Shown here: piece by piece, positions 45,241 to 57,077 of the stretch
Position numbering within the stretch: the first letter of the stretch is position 1
How the letters are laid out: every line of letters starts with the position of its first letter
Origin: Ahaetulla prasina
Taxonomy: Eukaryota; Chordata; Lepidosauria; Squamata; Colubridae
Length of the DNA stretch: 64,000 nucleotides
Direction: 5' to 3'
Assembly (NCBI RefSeq): GCF_028640845.1
Contig: NC_080542.1
Location: 134,977,580 to 135,041,579, forward strand
The notes under the pieces: generated by a model
What the model saw: the letters and a program-made list of their open reading frames with translations, nothing else
Databases searched by the model: none
Told to the model about the DNA's origin: nothing
Made by a program: the position numbers and the translations under genes

Positions 45241-46215
45241 CAGGAACGTCTTCAGAGCCAAACAGAAGCTGCACAATCTGTCTCACCTGAGAATAGGGTA
45301 GAGTTATTGTAGGCGTTTTGAGCCATTCACCTTGACATAGTCAAGAGGAGAAATGACACACACACACACACCCCTTGTAGCCTTGAGATAATGTCTGTAT
45401 AGAAATCAGAGGAGACTTTCTGAAAGTCAGGTTGATCTTGCCTTCGTCAGCCAAAACCATAATAACTGAAAATATTTCTGGAGGAGGAAAGATGGAAGGA
45501 GGGAGGGGAATGAGGGGAGATATTTAAATGATAATGTATTTTATCGGTGTCTTTGTGAGACCATGCTGGCTCCAGCAGGCAGCTATCAAAAGTGTTGCTT
45601 CTGCCCTAAGAAATGTTACTCTGTTTGGAAAGATTTTTCATTAATCATCTTGCTATAAATGAATCTACAAAATTCCAAGAATTTACAAAATTCCATATTT
45701 GTCCTAGGCTAACATTAAATATAACTTTCTGAAATCAGTTGATTTTGTTTCTTGCCCTTGGAATAGGGTATAACAGTGGTTTTGCTGGAACTAATCAACT
45801 CTGGATTTCTGGTCAAAAACATGCCTGTATTGGATATTGGAAATGTAAGGGAATTCTGTCATAAATCCTGCTGGAAGTAAGTATGAATTACATTCCTTCG
45901 GAATTCACAATGGGCCAAAAGCTGATAGCACATTTTTTTCTGATTAAAATAAAATATATATAAAAATCCACTAGGAGAGAAAATACACTTTTCAAAACTA
46001 TGTATAAATTGCAGAAAAAGGAAATTATATTGAAGATATTTCCATTTTTAAACCTGTTATTGGGAGAATAAGGGCATCAACGAGCAAAAATATGATGCTT
46101 TATTTTAAACAGAAAAAAACCTTTGACAATTTACGTGAACAGTTATATAAACTACAAGGTGAGTACTAAATCTCTATAGGATGTGAGGCATTATAAAGAT
46201 AACTAATTTCTCACT
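45241..46215. other. Non-coding stretch
   Basis: No gene is seen; a short CA run lies at 45357-45371. Confidence 0.4.
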
Positions 46216-46480
46216 TTTTTTTTATTTGCATTTATATCCAGCCCTTCTCCGAAGACTCAGGGCGGCTTACACTATGTCAAGCAATAGTTTTCATCCATCT
46301 GTATATTATATACAAAGTCAACTTATTGCCCCCAACAATCTGGGTCCTCATTTTACCTACCTTATAAAGGATGGAAGGCTGAGTCAACCTTGGGCCTGGT
46401 GGGACTTGAACCTGCTGTAATTGCAAGCAGCTCTGTTAATAACAGACTGTCTTAGCAGTCTGAGCCACCAGAGGCCCCTT
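46216..46480 (-). mobile_element. tRNA-derived SINE with L2-type tail
   Basis: On -, begins ggggcctctggtggctcaga, has the common core, and ends with gccgccctgagtcttcggag and an A-rich tail. It is nearly the same as the copy at 28643-28908. Confidence 0.88.
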
Positions 46481-47966
46481 CTTATGTGAAAAAAAATTAA
46501 AAATGTTGTTCTATCAAGGTGGATAATAAAGTATACAGAATTTTATTGATTTGCATATGTCTATTAATGTAATGATGGTTTGTAATTTCCTATATTCATT
46601 CAATCAATCAATCATTCATTCAATTTGTATAGCTGCATGTCTCACTTTTGTGACTCTTAATTAAATAGTAGTTGAAAGCTATCTGGAGTGAGCCTTGAGT
46701 GATATCTGCACAAGTAAACATTCATTTTAGGACCTTTTGTTCAACTTTTCATATATATCCTTCCGTGCATAAAATCCTTCATGCCTATTTATTTCATTGT
46801 AGACATACAATACACAATATTTTTTTTAGTTCACATGGAAATAATCACCTTCATTTTACTAAGTTCATCTAAAGGAGTTAATCTCTCCAATTGTTTATTA
46901 ATACAAACCAATGCACCCTAAAATCCAAAATAAGCCTATAATATAGATGGTGACTAAAATAAAATCAAATAGAAGTTTGGCTGGTGCAAACATAGTTTTT
47001 TTCTCTTTACAAATTTTATTTAGTAAATACAAATGTTCTCAGAAAATTTCATAAAACTTACCCTTTTATTTAATAAATAAAATAGGCAATTTAACTTAAT
47101 ATTTAAAAGGTATGCTGTTGCTTAATGAGGCTGACCATCTTTCATATAAACATCTTTAGGAAAGCACAACTTCATCCAAGATAATTTTATTCATTATTGA
47201 ATTGTATTTAGAGTGAGGAAATTTTCCATATTACAGGTAGATCTTGATTAGATGGTTAATGAATCCCATTTTCCATATTACAGGTAGATCTTGATTAGAT
47301 GGTTAATGAAATGTTCACATTATTCAGATTTGCACTATTCAAAGTGATGTTTCTAGGGAAAATAGGATAATTGGTTACAGCTTGAAGATAAGCTATTCAA
47401 GGTGTACCTTTATCTCCTGTATTCTACTGTAATTCTTCAAAATTAGCTTTTTTTAAAGCTCTCCTTAAATAGAAACTTTCTTTTCTCCATTTTGCACAAA
47501 TGATAATTAGCGTCTAAAATCCCAACAAGTATGTTCAAGCCATAGTTGCCCATGTGCAAATCTTAACCATGTATATGCTAACTCTGCACTAACTGAAATT
47601 TTGTCTTCCATTGGCACAACCTGGTATCAATTTGTAAATTTATTAAATTAAATTTTGCATGATTTAAATGGTACAGTAATTGCAACCTATTTATATTTAA
47701 CCACACTTTGCATTGCGTAACTTTGCTACTCTTGGTCTTTCCTTTGGAGCAACAGCAAATACTAGGGGTTTCCATTTTTACATAAGCACTATTTATATAT
47801 CTGAAAATACTGATTGTGTCCCATAAATGTCCCTTCTTTAAACAGATCTGCCTATGCAACACTTTTAAACGTTTCCCACGGGAATTCTATTTCAAGATCC
47901 CATATGACCTTTAGCCATCCACTTCCTCTTTATTAATTTTTTCTATATGATATGGATTGGAAAGTA
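46481..47966. other. Non-coding stretch with a perfect 47-bp tandem duplication
   Basis: Positions 47221-47267 are repeated without change from 47268 for at least 43 bases (to 47310). No gene is seen; the frame at 47578-47862 (-) has no domain. Confidence 0.6.
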
Positions 47967-48253
47967 GATATCCCAAAGGTGCTTTTTCAACAGACAACTG
48001 ACTGTTTTTCCTTGAAGACACTTCACTTCTCATCCAAGAAGCTTCAAGTGGCCTCAATAACTCTCAGAATGAGTGCTAACAAATAGATGACTGCAAGGAA
48101 TATAAATCCTTCCACTATTCAGTCTGAACTGAAGAAACTTCTTGGATGAGAAGCGATACATCAACTGGCCTTTGTTTCAAGGAAAAACAAAGACCAGTTG
48201 CCTTTTGAAAAAACAACATTGGGGCAATCATGATGACTGAGAATCTCCATAAA
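47967..48253. mobile_element. Long-inverted-repeat DNA element, short copy
   Basis: Begins ccaaaggtgctttttcaaca and ends gactgagaatctccata. The inner inverted pair is cttctcatccaagaagcttc near 48029 and its complement near 48138. Same family as 25232-25790 but about half its length. Confidence 0.65.
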
Positions 48254-48482
48254 CATCGTGGTAGATAGCTTATTAATTGATTAGTCTTATAACTATATCA
48301 AAATATAAAACAAAAATAAAATACAGGGTATAAAATACAGTAAGTCCAGGATAAAATAGATAAAAGAAAAAACACTGTAATGAATGTGATAAATAGAAAG
48401 AATCAACATTCAGGTAAATACATTGCTTTCACAGGATATCCCAATCTGTAAGAATCTAAGTTTCTTAGATCATATGTCTTAA

Positions 48483-48947
48483 CTATAAACTTAGCAGTTC
48501 TACTTGCAATGTATAGGTTAGAAGGAAGTAGGACAATTTGCAATTCAGATTCAAGTGAATCATTCTTTCAAGTAGGGATGTTGAATGTCTAAGATTAGGA
48601 AAGGAATATAATTGACTATCAAACAAAACATGAGCAACATCTTTGATGATTGGGCACCATATATACATGTCCCCACATAATATGGCAGATAGGGATGTGC
48701 CCATATTTGGCCAAGACTGGAAAACAATATTGTAGCCTTCATGATCTATTAGTAAATTTCCTAAAAGCATCTGCCCAATTTTGGTTGGTGTTGATTGGTT
48801 GTTATTTATTTGATACAAAATGTTAGCTGGACCACATTTTCCTCTTGATATGAATTCATTAAAAAGGAAATCATCATTTAAAAATAGGAAATATTTATCA
48901 ATCACATATATTTTGCTACCCATCTCACTCTGGGTTATGTACAACAA
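48483..48947 (-). pseudogene. Unidentified open frame, possible LINE C-terminal fragment
   Basis: A 154-residue frame on -, the longest open one here not assigned to a known family. It contains ILCGDMYIWCPIIKDVAHVL, then LFDSQLYSFPNLRHSTSLLE. A CxxxxxxC...H arrangement before HVLFDxxLY resembles the zinc-finger-like ends of some LINE proteins. The flank towards 48300 (downstream on -) has a TTTTAT-rich UTR-like character. There is no RT motif. It could also be chance, and I give it low weight. Confidence 0.3.
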
Positions 48948-48953
48948 TCAATA

Positions 48954-49618
48954 AAAAAAACCAAATATATTAAAATCCACTACAAAAAGTCCTTATGCTT
49001 CAAAGAAAGAGGAGTTAAATTATTCTGTAGTGGAAAAACCAACTGGGTTGTAAGAAAAGGGCCTCCATCCATCTTAATATTTAATTTTCCTGGCACCGAA
49101 TGAATAAAAAAATATATGTGTTGTCAAAAACTTTGTTGGATCCATTTTGATACTACTAAGTGTTAGGCCAGAATGAGAAGTTTGATTGACTGCTTAGTTC
49201 CCGGTATGATTGCAGTCTCAAACAGTTCAAAAGAGAGCTCCTTTGATAGAGCAATTTGGTGCTTTTGGAAAAAAGTGATTTTCTTAATTGATATTCAACA
49301 CTCCATATCTACTGAACAGGTTCAGTGTTTCCCTCCTTCCTTAACAAAGTGTCTTGATGTCTTCTTTTTTAAAAAATGTATTATTGTGAATTTCTTGACT
49401 CTCCTGAAGTTTCTGACTCTAGTTTATTAAATGTTTATTATTAAAAAGACTTGACTTTTCCTTCATCCATCTTCCATGTCCAACTCCTCCACCCCAACAA
49501 AAAATAATAGTTATATGGAGTTAGAATACCAAGGTTCATTAATTCAAAAAACTAGAAGAAGTAGGTAATCCCTATCAGATCATGGAATCTCAAAAAGTTC
49601 CCAAGACTGACTCTAATA
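48954..49618. other. Non-coding stretch
   Basis: Possibly the upstream part of the same unidentified element as 48483-48947; otherwise nothing is recognised. Confidence 0.3.
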
Positions 49619-50016
49619 CAGGCAATTCTCAACTTACAAATTTACTTAGTGACCATTCAAAGTTATAATGGTACTGAAAAAAGTAACTTAAGAATGTTTT
49701 TTTAACATTAACAATAATTGAGTATCCCCATGGTCATGTGATCAAAATTCAGGTGCTTGGCAACTAACTCTTATTTATGATGGTTCCAGAGTCCCAAGGT
49801 CATGTGATCACCATTTTCAACCTTCTGACAAGCAAAGTCTATAAGGAAACCAGATTCACTTAACAACCATGTAACTAACTTAAGTACTGCAATGATTCAC
49901 TTAACAATTGTGGCAAAGAAAGATTGTAAAATGGAGCAAAGCTGCACATAACACCTGTCACGCTTAGCAACAGAAATTTTGGTCTCAATTGTGTTTGTAA
50001 GCCGAGGACTATCTGT
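49619..50016. repeat. Dispersed TIR-type repeat, complete copy
   Basis: Both ends are present: caggcaattctcaacttac on the left and gtaagccgaggactatctgt on the right, which are inverted repeats of one another with some mismatches. Length 398 bp. No clear target duplication. Confidence 0.7.
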
Positions 50017-50902
50017 ACCGTAAATACTAACCAAGAGGCTATCTCACTGAAATCTGAGTTCAGGAGATTGAACTCAGATTAGAGTATGACACATTCAACA
50101 AATCCTCTATAAGTCTTCTTTTTGAATTTTCAGTATATTGTATGATGTCAGGAGTTGAGAACAGGAAGGTTGTATAGTCCTGGGAGTTCATATGAGTGGT
50201 AGAATCAGGACTATTGTGGATAGGGTCTGTATAACTGACTGTTCCACCTTCTCAAAATAACATTGAATGCACAGAATACAAACCTCCCAAAGGAAGAATA
50301 CCACATTAATTTTAGAATAGAATTTTTATTGGCCAAGTATGATTGGACACACAAGGAATTTGTCTTGGTGCTCTCAGTGTACATGCTCTCAGTGTACATA
50401 AAAGAAAAGATACGCTCATCAAGAATCATAAGGTACAACACTTAATGATAGTCATAGGGTACAAATAAGCAATCAAAGTTACAGTCATACAGTCATAAGT
50501 GGAAGGAGATGGGTGATGGGAACGATGAGAAGATTAATAGTAGTGCAGACTTAGTAAATAGTTTGACAGTGTTGAGGGAATTATTTGTTTAGCAGAGTGA
50601 TGGCATTCAGGAAAAAACTGTTCTTGTGTCTAGTTGTTCTGGTGTGCAGTGCTCGGTAGCATTAGTTTGAGGGTAGGAATTGAAACAGTTTATGTCCAGG
50701 ATGTGAGGGATCTGTAAATATTTTCACAGCCCTCTTTTTGACTCGTGCAATATACAAGTCCTCAATGGAAGGCAGGTCGGTAACAATTGTTTTTTTCTGC
50801 AGTTCTAATTATCCTCTGAAGTCTGTGTCTGTCTTTTTGGATTGCAGAACCAAACCAGACAGTTATAGAGGTGCAACCTGACTCAGTAATTCCTCTTTAG
50901 AA

Positions 50903-51845
50903 CTATATCAGCAGCTCCTTGGGCAGTTTGAGCTTTCTGAGTTGGCGCAGAAAGAACATTCTTTGTTGTGCTTTTTTGATGACGTTTTTGATGTTAGGTG
51001 TCCATTTTAGGTCTTGAGATATGGTAGAACCTAGAAATTTGAAAGTCTCTACTGTTGATACTGTGTTGTCTAGTATTGTGAGAGATGGGAGTATGGAAGG
51101 GTTTCTCCTAAAGTCTACCACCATTTTCTACAGTTTTGAGTGTGTTCAATTCCAGATTGTTCCGGTAGCACCACAAGGCTAGTTGTTCAACCTCCCATCT
51201 GTATGCGGATTCATCATTGTCTTGAATGAGACCAATCACTGTTGTGTCATTTGCGAACTTCAGTAGTTTAACAGATGGATCATTAGAGATGCAGTCATTG
51301 GTATACAGAGAGAAGAGAAGTGGGGAGAGCACACAACCTTGTGGGGTCCCTGTGCTAATTGTACAGGTATCTGATGTGATTCTGCTTAGCTCCATCTGCT
51401 GTTTTTTAGGAAGCTTATGGTCCACTTACAAGTGTGTTCAGGTACCTATAGCTGGTTTAGCTTAGTTAGAAGAGTGTCTGGAATGATGGTATTGAATGCT
51501 GAACTAAAGTCTACAAAGTGGACCCTTGCGTAGGTCTTTCGAGATTTAAGATATTGTAGGATATAGTGTAGGATATAGTATATTAACAGCATTATCTGTT
51601 GATCTATTTGCTTGGTATGCAAACTGCAAGGGGACTAAGAGCGGATCCTTGATGGTTTTCAAGTGGGACAGCACTAGCCGTTCAAAGGTTTTCATGACTA
51701 CAGATGTTAGAGCAACTGGTCTGTAGTCATTCAGCTCCTTGATGATGGGCTTCTTTGGCACTGGGATGATAGAGCATTTGAAGCAAGAAGGAACATAGCA
51801 CATCTCTAGCGATTTATTGAAGATTTGGGTGAAGATGGAGGCCAT
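50903..51845 (-). pseudogene. LINE reverse transcriptase (frameshifted)
   Basis: Read on -. Frame 51546-51845 has [32 protein letters not shown] and [17 protein letters not shown] (first RT blocks). Frame 51108-51425 has STGTPQGCVLSPLLFSLYTN (motif B'), LLKFANDTTVIGLI (motif C, with Asn where the first catalytic Asp is expected) and the following WCYRNNLELN. Frame 50903-51124 has MVVDFRRNPSILPSLTILDN, FKFLGSTISQDLKW and FFLRQLRKLKLPKELLI, near-identical to the copy at 39864. Motif A falls in the gap between frames (51426-51545). It is inactive. Confidence 0.85.
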
Positions 51846-51932
51846 TGGTCAGCACAGACTTTTAAGCAAGAAGGAGTTATCTTGTCTGGGCCAGGAGCTT
51901 TTCCTGGCTTTTGTCTGTGAAATAGCTCGGGA

Positions 51933-52188
51933 TAGCTCAGGCAATAGAGAAGCCTGTTATTAGAACACAGAGCCTGCAATTACTGCAGGTTCGAGCCCGG
52001 CCCAAGGTTGACTCAGCCTTCCACCCTTTATAAGGTAGGTAAAATGAGGACCCAGATTGTTGGGGGGGGCAATAAGTTGACTTTGTAAAAAAAAATATAC
52101 AAATAGAATGAGACTATTGCCTTATACATTGTAAGCCGCCCTGAGTCTTCGGAGAAGGGCGGGGTATAAATGTAAACAAAAAAAAAAT
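51933..52188 (+). mobile_element. tRNA-derived SINE with L2-type tail
   Basis: It has an internal promoter B-box match (ggttcgagcccggc), the core 'atgaggacccagattgttgg', and the tail 'gccgccctgagtcttcggag' with gggcggggtataaat and an A run. It sits inside the ATTCT-tailed LINE, so it is younger than that copy. Confidence 0.88.
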
Positions 52189-53121
52189 AGGTCTTGCACT
52201 TCCTTTTCTGTGATCACTATGGGTTGTGAACCCAATAGGATGTGGTCAGTTGTAGGAGGCTTGGCTGTGGTTGATGTGTCTGAGATGGGGGTCGTGGAGA
52301 TAGGTTGCTATAGTTTCTTTTCAAACCTGGAGTAAAACACATTCAGGTCATCTGCCAGTTTTGATTTCCTTCAGCCTGGGAAGGAGGTTTGCCATAGCAA
52401 GTGATATTTTTAAGAGTTTTTCACATGTTTGCTGGTTCATTTGTTGAGAGCTGATTCTTTAGCTTTTCAGAGTAGCTTCTTTTTGCTGCTCTGATCTCCC
52501 TTGTTAATACATTTCTGACCTGATTGTACAGCCTTTTATCAGCTTTTCTGAAGGCTTCCCCTTTGGAATGACATAGCTGCTTAATTTTAGCTGTGAACCA
52601 AGGTTTATTGTTACTGTATACTCACAAGTTCCTGGTCGGTACCCATAGGTCTTCACAGAAGCTGACATATGATGTTACAGTATTTGTGAGTTCATCCAGG
52701 TCTGCAGAGATAACTTAAAAAATATTCCAATCAGTGCAGTCAAAGCAAGCCTGTAGCTTTAACTTTGCCTCCTCAGTTCAAGTCTTCACTGATTTAATTG
52801 TTGGTTTTGTGGTTTTAAGTCTTTGCCTATAAGCAGGTACAAGGTGAATCATGCAATGATCAGAGTGTCCTACAGCTGCTCATGGTAAAGACCAATAAGC
52901 ATCTTTTAGTATTGTGTAGCAATGGTCTAAAGTATTCTTGCCTCTAGTGGGACAATTGACATGCTGAAAGTATTTTGGTTGCTCTTTCTTTAAGTTTGCC
53001 TTGTTTAGATTTCCCAAAATAATAGCCAGTGAATCAGGGTATTTGGCTTCAGCCTCCATAATTTGGTCAGCTAGAGTTCATAATGCCTTGTTTACACATT
53101 TTAACATGATATTAGAAGGAA

Positions 53122-53958
53122 TCTATATATATAAAAGCAAAATTCACTCACTCATCAAGAAATCTCCAGAATGGTAAAGACTACAAACTTGAAATTTGGC
53201 ACATACGTTCCTCTTGGCTTCTAGGTGCTCTCTAACAAGGGATTTTTCAAAATGACCATCAGATCGTTAGTATTTTGTATACATATATTCATATACAATA
53301 TATTAACATGCTCTGAGTTAGATGTTCTACTCCCCCTCCCCATCTGAAAAGTTCCAACTGCCACTTGCCTCACATTCCGTTATCTCAGTTCAAACTGGCA
53401 AACTTTCCACTCCTTCACTCAGGACTGATCTGGGTACTTTACAGTACTAAAAGTCCCCCAAAATGTCTATGCCTTCCACCTATGGAACTGCTTCCAGACT
53501 CAAGGCGGTGGGAGAGGTATTCCCTTATGTGTTTCAGTCAATGACCATCACTGAGCCATTGGATTGTGAACTGAATTTTTTCTGCATGGTGTCCCAGCCC
53601 CACTCACTTATTACACTGACCTCCTCAGTTCAGACGAATCTGTTCCTTCTACTGTAAGACCAGTTAAAGGGAAAAGACTGTCTTTCTGCTGCCCGGAAGT
53701 ACAATTGATGCTTCAAAATGACGTCTTTTTGAGCCAGAGAGGTGTATGAGGGAAATTTTATGCCAACATCAAATTGTAGGGGCAGGTCTACCACAGGATA
53801 GGGAGTATCATGGTGGGGCCTCAGCAACAGCCTTCATTTCTCCAGATATACTTCGTTGGTGATGATGACAATGAGAGTCTGTCATGACCATGGGGATGCT
53901 GCAGTGGTCATAAGTGTTAAAAATGGCCATAAGTAGTGAAGCATGGGTATCCAGCTAG
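53122..53958 (+). mobile_element. Helitron-like non-autonomous element (837 bp)
   Basis: Starts TCTATATATATAAAAGC after an A, and ends 'gggtatccagCTAG' before a T. 5' TC, 3' CTAG and insertion between A and T are Helitron rules. The hairpin before the 3' end is degenerate. The interior (about 53460-53840) has no match in the window and may be captured DNA. Near the 3' end lies a scrap of the TIR-type repeat (53880-53940). No Rep/helicase. Confidence 0.65.
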
Positions 53959-55439
53959 TATAATTATATATAGTAAATACAGATATACTGTAAATCTAGT
54001 CTAGAGTAACTTGACTAGCCCTTCTGCTAACTCTGCATGAATATAATCAAGATGTTATATGCCAAATGATTGGACTGAATTCAATACTTTATCTGGCTAA
54101 GTGTGATTAGACAGACAAGGAATTTGTCCCTGATGTTACAAAGACATATATTCCACCTTCACCGTATCAACACACTTTTGAACTAGGAACTAGAATCTTT
54201 CGAAAAGCTCTCTGCTTAGGATCACATGGCAGGGTGGTGTAGGAGACAATCAGTATTGATTTAGGTTTAAAGATATGGGTAAAATATTGTTTCCTTGAGA
54301 AGGTCTGTAGGTGAAAATCAGAGTTTGTGCTTTGCAAACAGAAAGTCTTAAATTGAATCCAAATATTTATGAAAAATATTTATTCCGGAAATCCTGTACA
54401 TTAGCCATTCCCATCCTAAATCCTTCCAGATGCATCGCCCTCAATTCCCAAAACTCTCCTATCAGCATTAACCATTGTTGAGAATGATGGGAATTGAAGG
54501 ATATCCTCTGCCCAGATTTGGGATACAATAACTCAGGTCGATTGACAAACCAGACATAATGACAGGGCAACCTGGTGAAGCCACGTAATGCTTAAAAGAA
54601 AAGCAAGTTACAACACACCGTGGTATCATTACTTCTGTGCTGCAAAAATATTGTAGTTCCTGCAAGGTGGGGAAATCATGTCAACCAAAGACTTTGCAAA
54701 GACTGATTATGTGACTTACATCAGATATGGAGAACATATACGAAGGAACCAAATTGTGACGAGGCAATTACAGGGTATAAAATTGCTTCTCGATCTCTAG
54801 TGTAGGAATTTTTAATGGGCACTGACGTTGGGACTCCAGCATGAGTGTCTATTTCTGGATAAGAGTCTGATGGGAGACTCTTAGCATACAATGAAGTCAT
54901 TGCCCTCCAGGATAACCACTCCAGTTGGATAATGGATGACCTTATTACATTGTCATAAGCTCGGTGGCTGCGGTATAGGGAAGGAAGATCAAAATAATCG
55001 GACTTCCTGGGTGTTTTTCTTTCCTATAAAAGGTATCCTAATGAAAAGCCCGAAACATTCATTTCCCTCCGTGCAAGGGGAAACGTAATACGCCCAGAAC
55101 AGCCCGAAACTATCCATTTATCTTTGTGAACAATGATATGGTTATTTATCTTTTTTAATTATACCTCAAAAGGAACATGCTGCAGCAATAAATAAAGCTG
55201 GGGAAAGGCAAGGGGAGAGCCACATACGAATGGGGAGGAATCGGGCTCTATATAGCATCCCTGCTGGCGGAACCTCATTTCCAAAAGCTTCAATGAGGGA
55301 AGTTTAAAGGAATGGAACTAGGGATACGTGGCATAACAGGGCATTTTTCATGTCTTCTTTTCTGTTTGAACAGCTGTATTTCTGGAATCAAGCAAAACAC
55401 AACTGATGGCTCATATACAAAAGATGGCAGGATCGCATT
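53959..55439. other. Mostly single-copy stretch
   Basis: Positions 54085-54135 match the ATTCT-tailed LINE 3' end ('gattagacagacaaggaatt'). Positions 54985-55210 are unrepeated with 'cctataaaagg' and 'tttttaattatacc' motifs and might be regulatory. No gene. Confidence 0.35.
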
Positions 55440-56118
55440 ACACGTAGTCCTTGACATATGACTGAAATGGAACTTCCCATTTCAGTCATATGTTGTAATG
55501 GTCATAACACGGGTCCATCGCATGATAAACCCAACATTAGAGCCATGGTGTCGCAGTGGTTAGAATACAGTACTTCAGGATACTTCTGCTGACTGACAGC
55601 TGCCTGCAATTTGGCAGATCGAATCTAACCAGCTGAAGGTTGACTCAGTCTTCTATGCTTTTGAGGTCAGTAAAATGAGGATCCAGATTGTTGGGGGCAA
55701 TACACTGACATTGTAAACCTTTTAGAGGGGGTTGTAAAGCACTGTGAAGCAGTATATAAGTCTAAGTGCTATTGCTATTATGATTTTTTTGGGTGGGTGG
55801 GAGGAAAAGGACATTAAACAAATGTGGCAATTGTCAAATGAATGTTGTGGTTGTTAAGTGAACACCATTCACTATGATGCACTTTTGATGAAAACCAGAA
55901 GTATCCTCATTGTTTTTGCCAGGAATGTCATACACTGTGGTCCTGGGACCATAAGATGCTGCAAACGGCCATAAACATGGCTGTGTGGCTGAGTGCCCAA
56001 AGTGCAGTTGTGTGTCTCCCATGGAGGGGCAACCATCAGAACTTCAGAACCACGTCATGATTCCTTTTTACTGGAAGGTCGCAGCTTCAAACAGTCACTA
56101 AATAATCATTGTTGTATA
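55440..56118. repeat. Dispersed TIR-type repeat, interrupted by a SINE
   Basis: Left part opens acgtagtccttgacatatga; right part (55781-56118) contains 'gaaaaccagaagtatcctc' and 'cttcaaacagtcactaaata'. The SINE at 55537-55780 lies between. Confidence 0.6.
55537..55780 (+). mobile_element. tRNA-derived SINE (long-tail type)
   Basis: tRNA-like head (tggtgtcgcagtggttagaa, A box) and B-box-like 'ggcagatcgaatcta'. Core 'atgaggatccagattgttgg'. Tail 'cactgtgaagcagtatataa' and 'gtctaagtgctattgctatt'. The best full copy of this type in the window. Confidence 0.88.
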
Positions 56119-56548
56119 TCTTGAAAGCATTGCAAAGAATATGGGCAGTAACCGATAATGCTCACTGTCTTCAGGAACCGGTTAGTTCCCATGTTTAATG
56201 ATATTAACACAAGCAAGAATAGATAATACATGTTTAAAGTTTCACTGTGCTAATTTCAAGCAGTTTAAAAAAAAAAAAACATAGATAAAATGCTCTGATG
56301 ATGTTAAAAAGTTTTGAAAAGTACACCCTTAAAGTCTGCCTTCTTTGTAATACTTTTAACAATGATTGCTTGTTTTGATCATTCCATTTTATTTCATGAA
56401 TAAACTGATGGGTGACAACAGTTATAGGCATCTGTAGACCCGATACAGCTATATACAGCTATATTTTGAATACAAAATGCAGTGATTTAAACTGGATTTG
56501 AATTGGCAATAGGATTTGAATCTCACATCTACTTCCTGGATTCAGAAC
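56119..56548. other. AT-rich non-coding stretch
   Basis: No recognised gene or repeat. Confidence 0.4.
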
Positions 56549-57077
56549 ATCTAGATCAATAGTAGTCAACCTGGTCCCTACCGCCCACTAGTGGGCGTTC
56601 CAGCTTTCATAGTGGGCAGTAGGGTTTTGTCCAATACTGAAGCACTTTCCATTTGTTAAATTTAATTGACTTTAAAAAAAATTTTCATAGCATTATTTAA
56701 AAACATTTTCATTAGGTTTTCATAAAATTTCCAGTGACAATTTAAATTTCTGAAAATATACTATTTGTATCGCCCGTGCATGAGTTTAGTTCACATTACA
56801 TAACTGAAACTAAATGGCACTATAGTGTGACTGCAAACAAAAAAGCCCCATCCCAGAATAGCTCGTGCATCTCCCCCCACACCACCCAGCTGTAACAGAC
56901 CAGCAGAGCTGGTAGCCGGCGCCCCCCAACCCAATCCACGATGCGCGAGAGGCATGCGCAGATGATGATACACAACACATTACTGTGGAAATGGTGGGCA
57001 GTTAGAAAATTTTACTACTAACAGATACACAAAAGTGGGCAGTATGTATAAAAAGGTTGACTACCCCTGATCTAGAT
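56549..57077. mobile_element. hAT element (513 bp) with perfect 8-bp TSD
   Basis: The element at 56557-57069 begins caatagtagtcaacctgg and ends ggttgactacccctg, an inverted pair with two mismatches at the outer end. The duplication atctagat flanks it (56549-56556, 57070-57077). 'gtgggcagta' occurs near both ends. No transposase. Confidence 0.88.

Larger units (their letters stand above)
50312..53115 (-). mobile_element. ATTCT-tailed LINE, longer copy, with SINE insertion
   Basis: Its 3' end on - has the same UTR and an AATAG-type start of tail (50313-50323, read on +) as 39795-40694. Going upstream on -: RT C-terminal region, RT core, the SINE at 51933-52188, linker, and endonuclease-side sequence up to about 53115. 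Many frameshifts. A separate 50-base scrap of the same 3' end lies at 54085-54135. Confidence 0.8.

Noticed and set aside
55537..55620. A tRNA gene
   Set aside because: A- and B-box-like motifs belong to the SINE head; the cloverleaf is not maintained and the SINE core follows directly.
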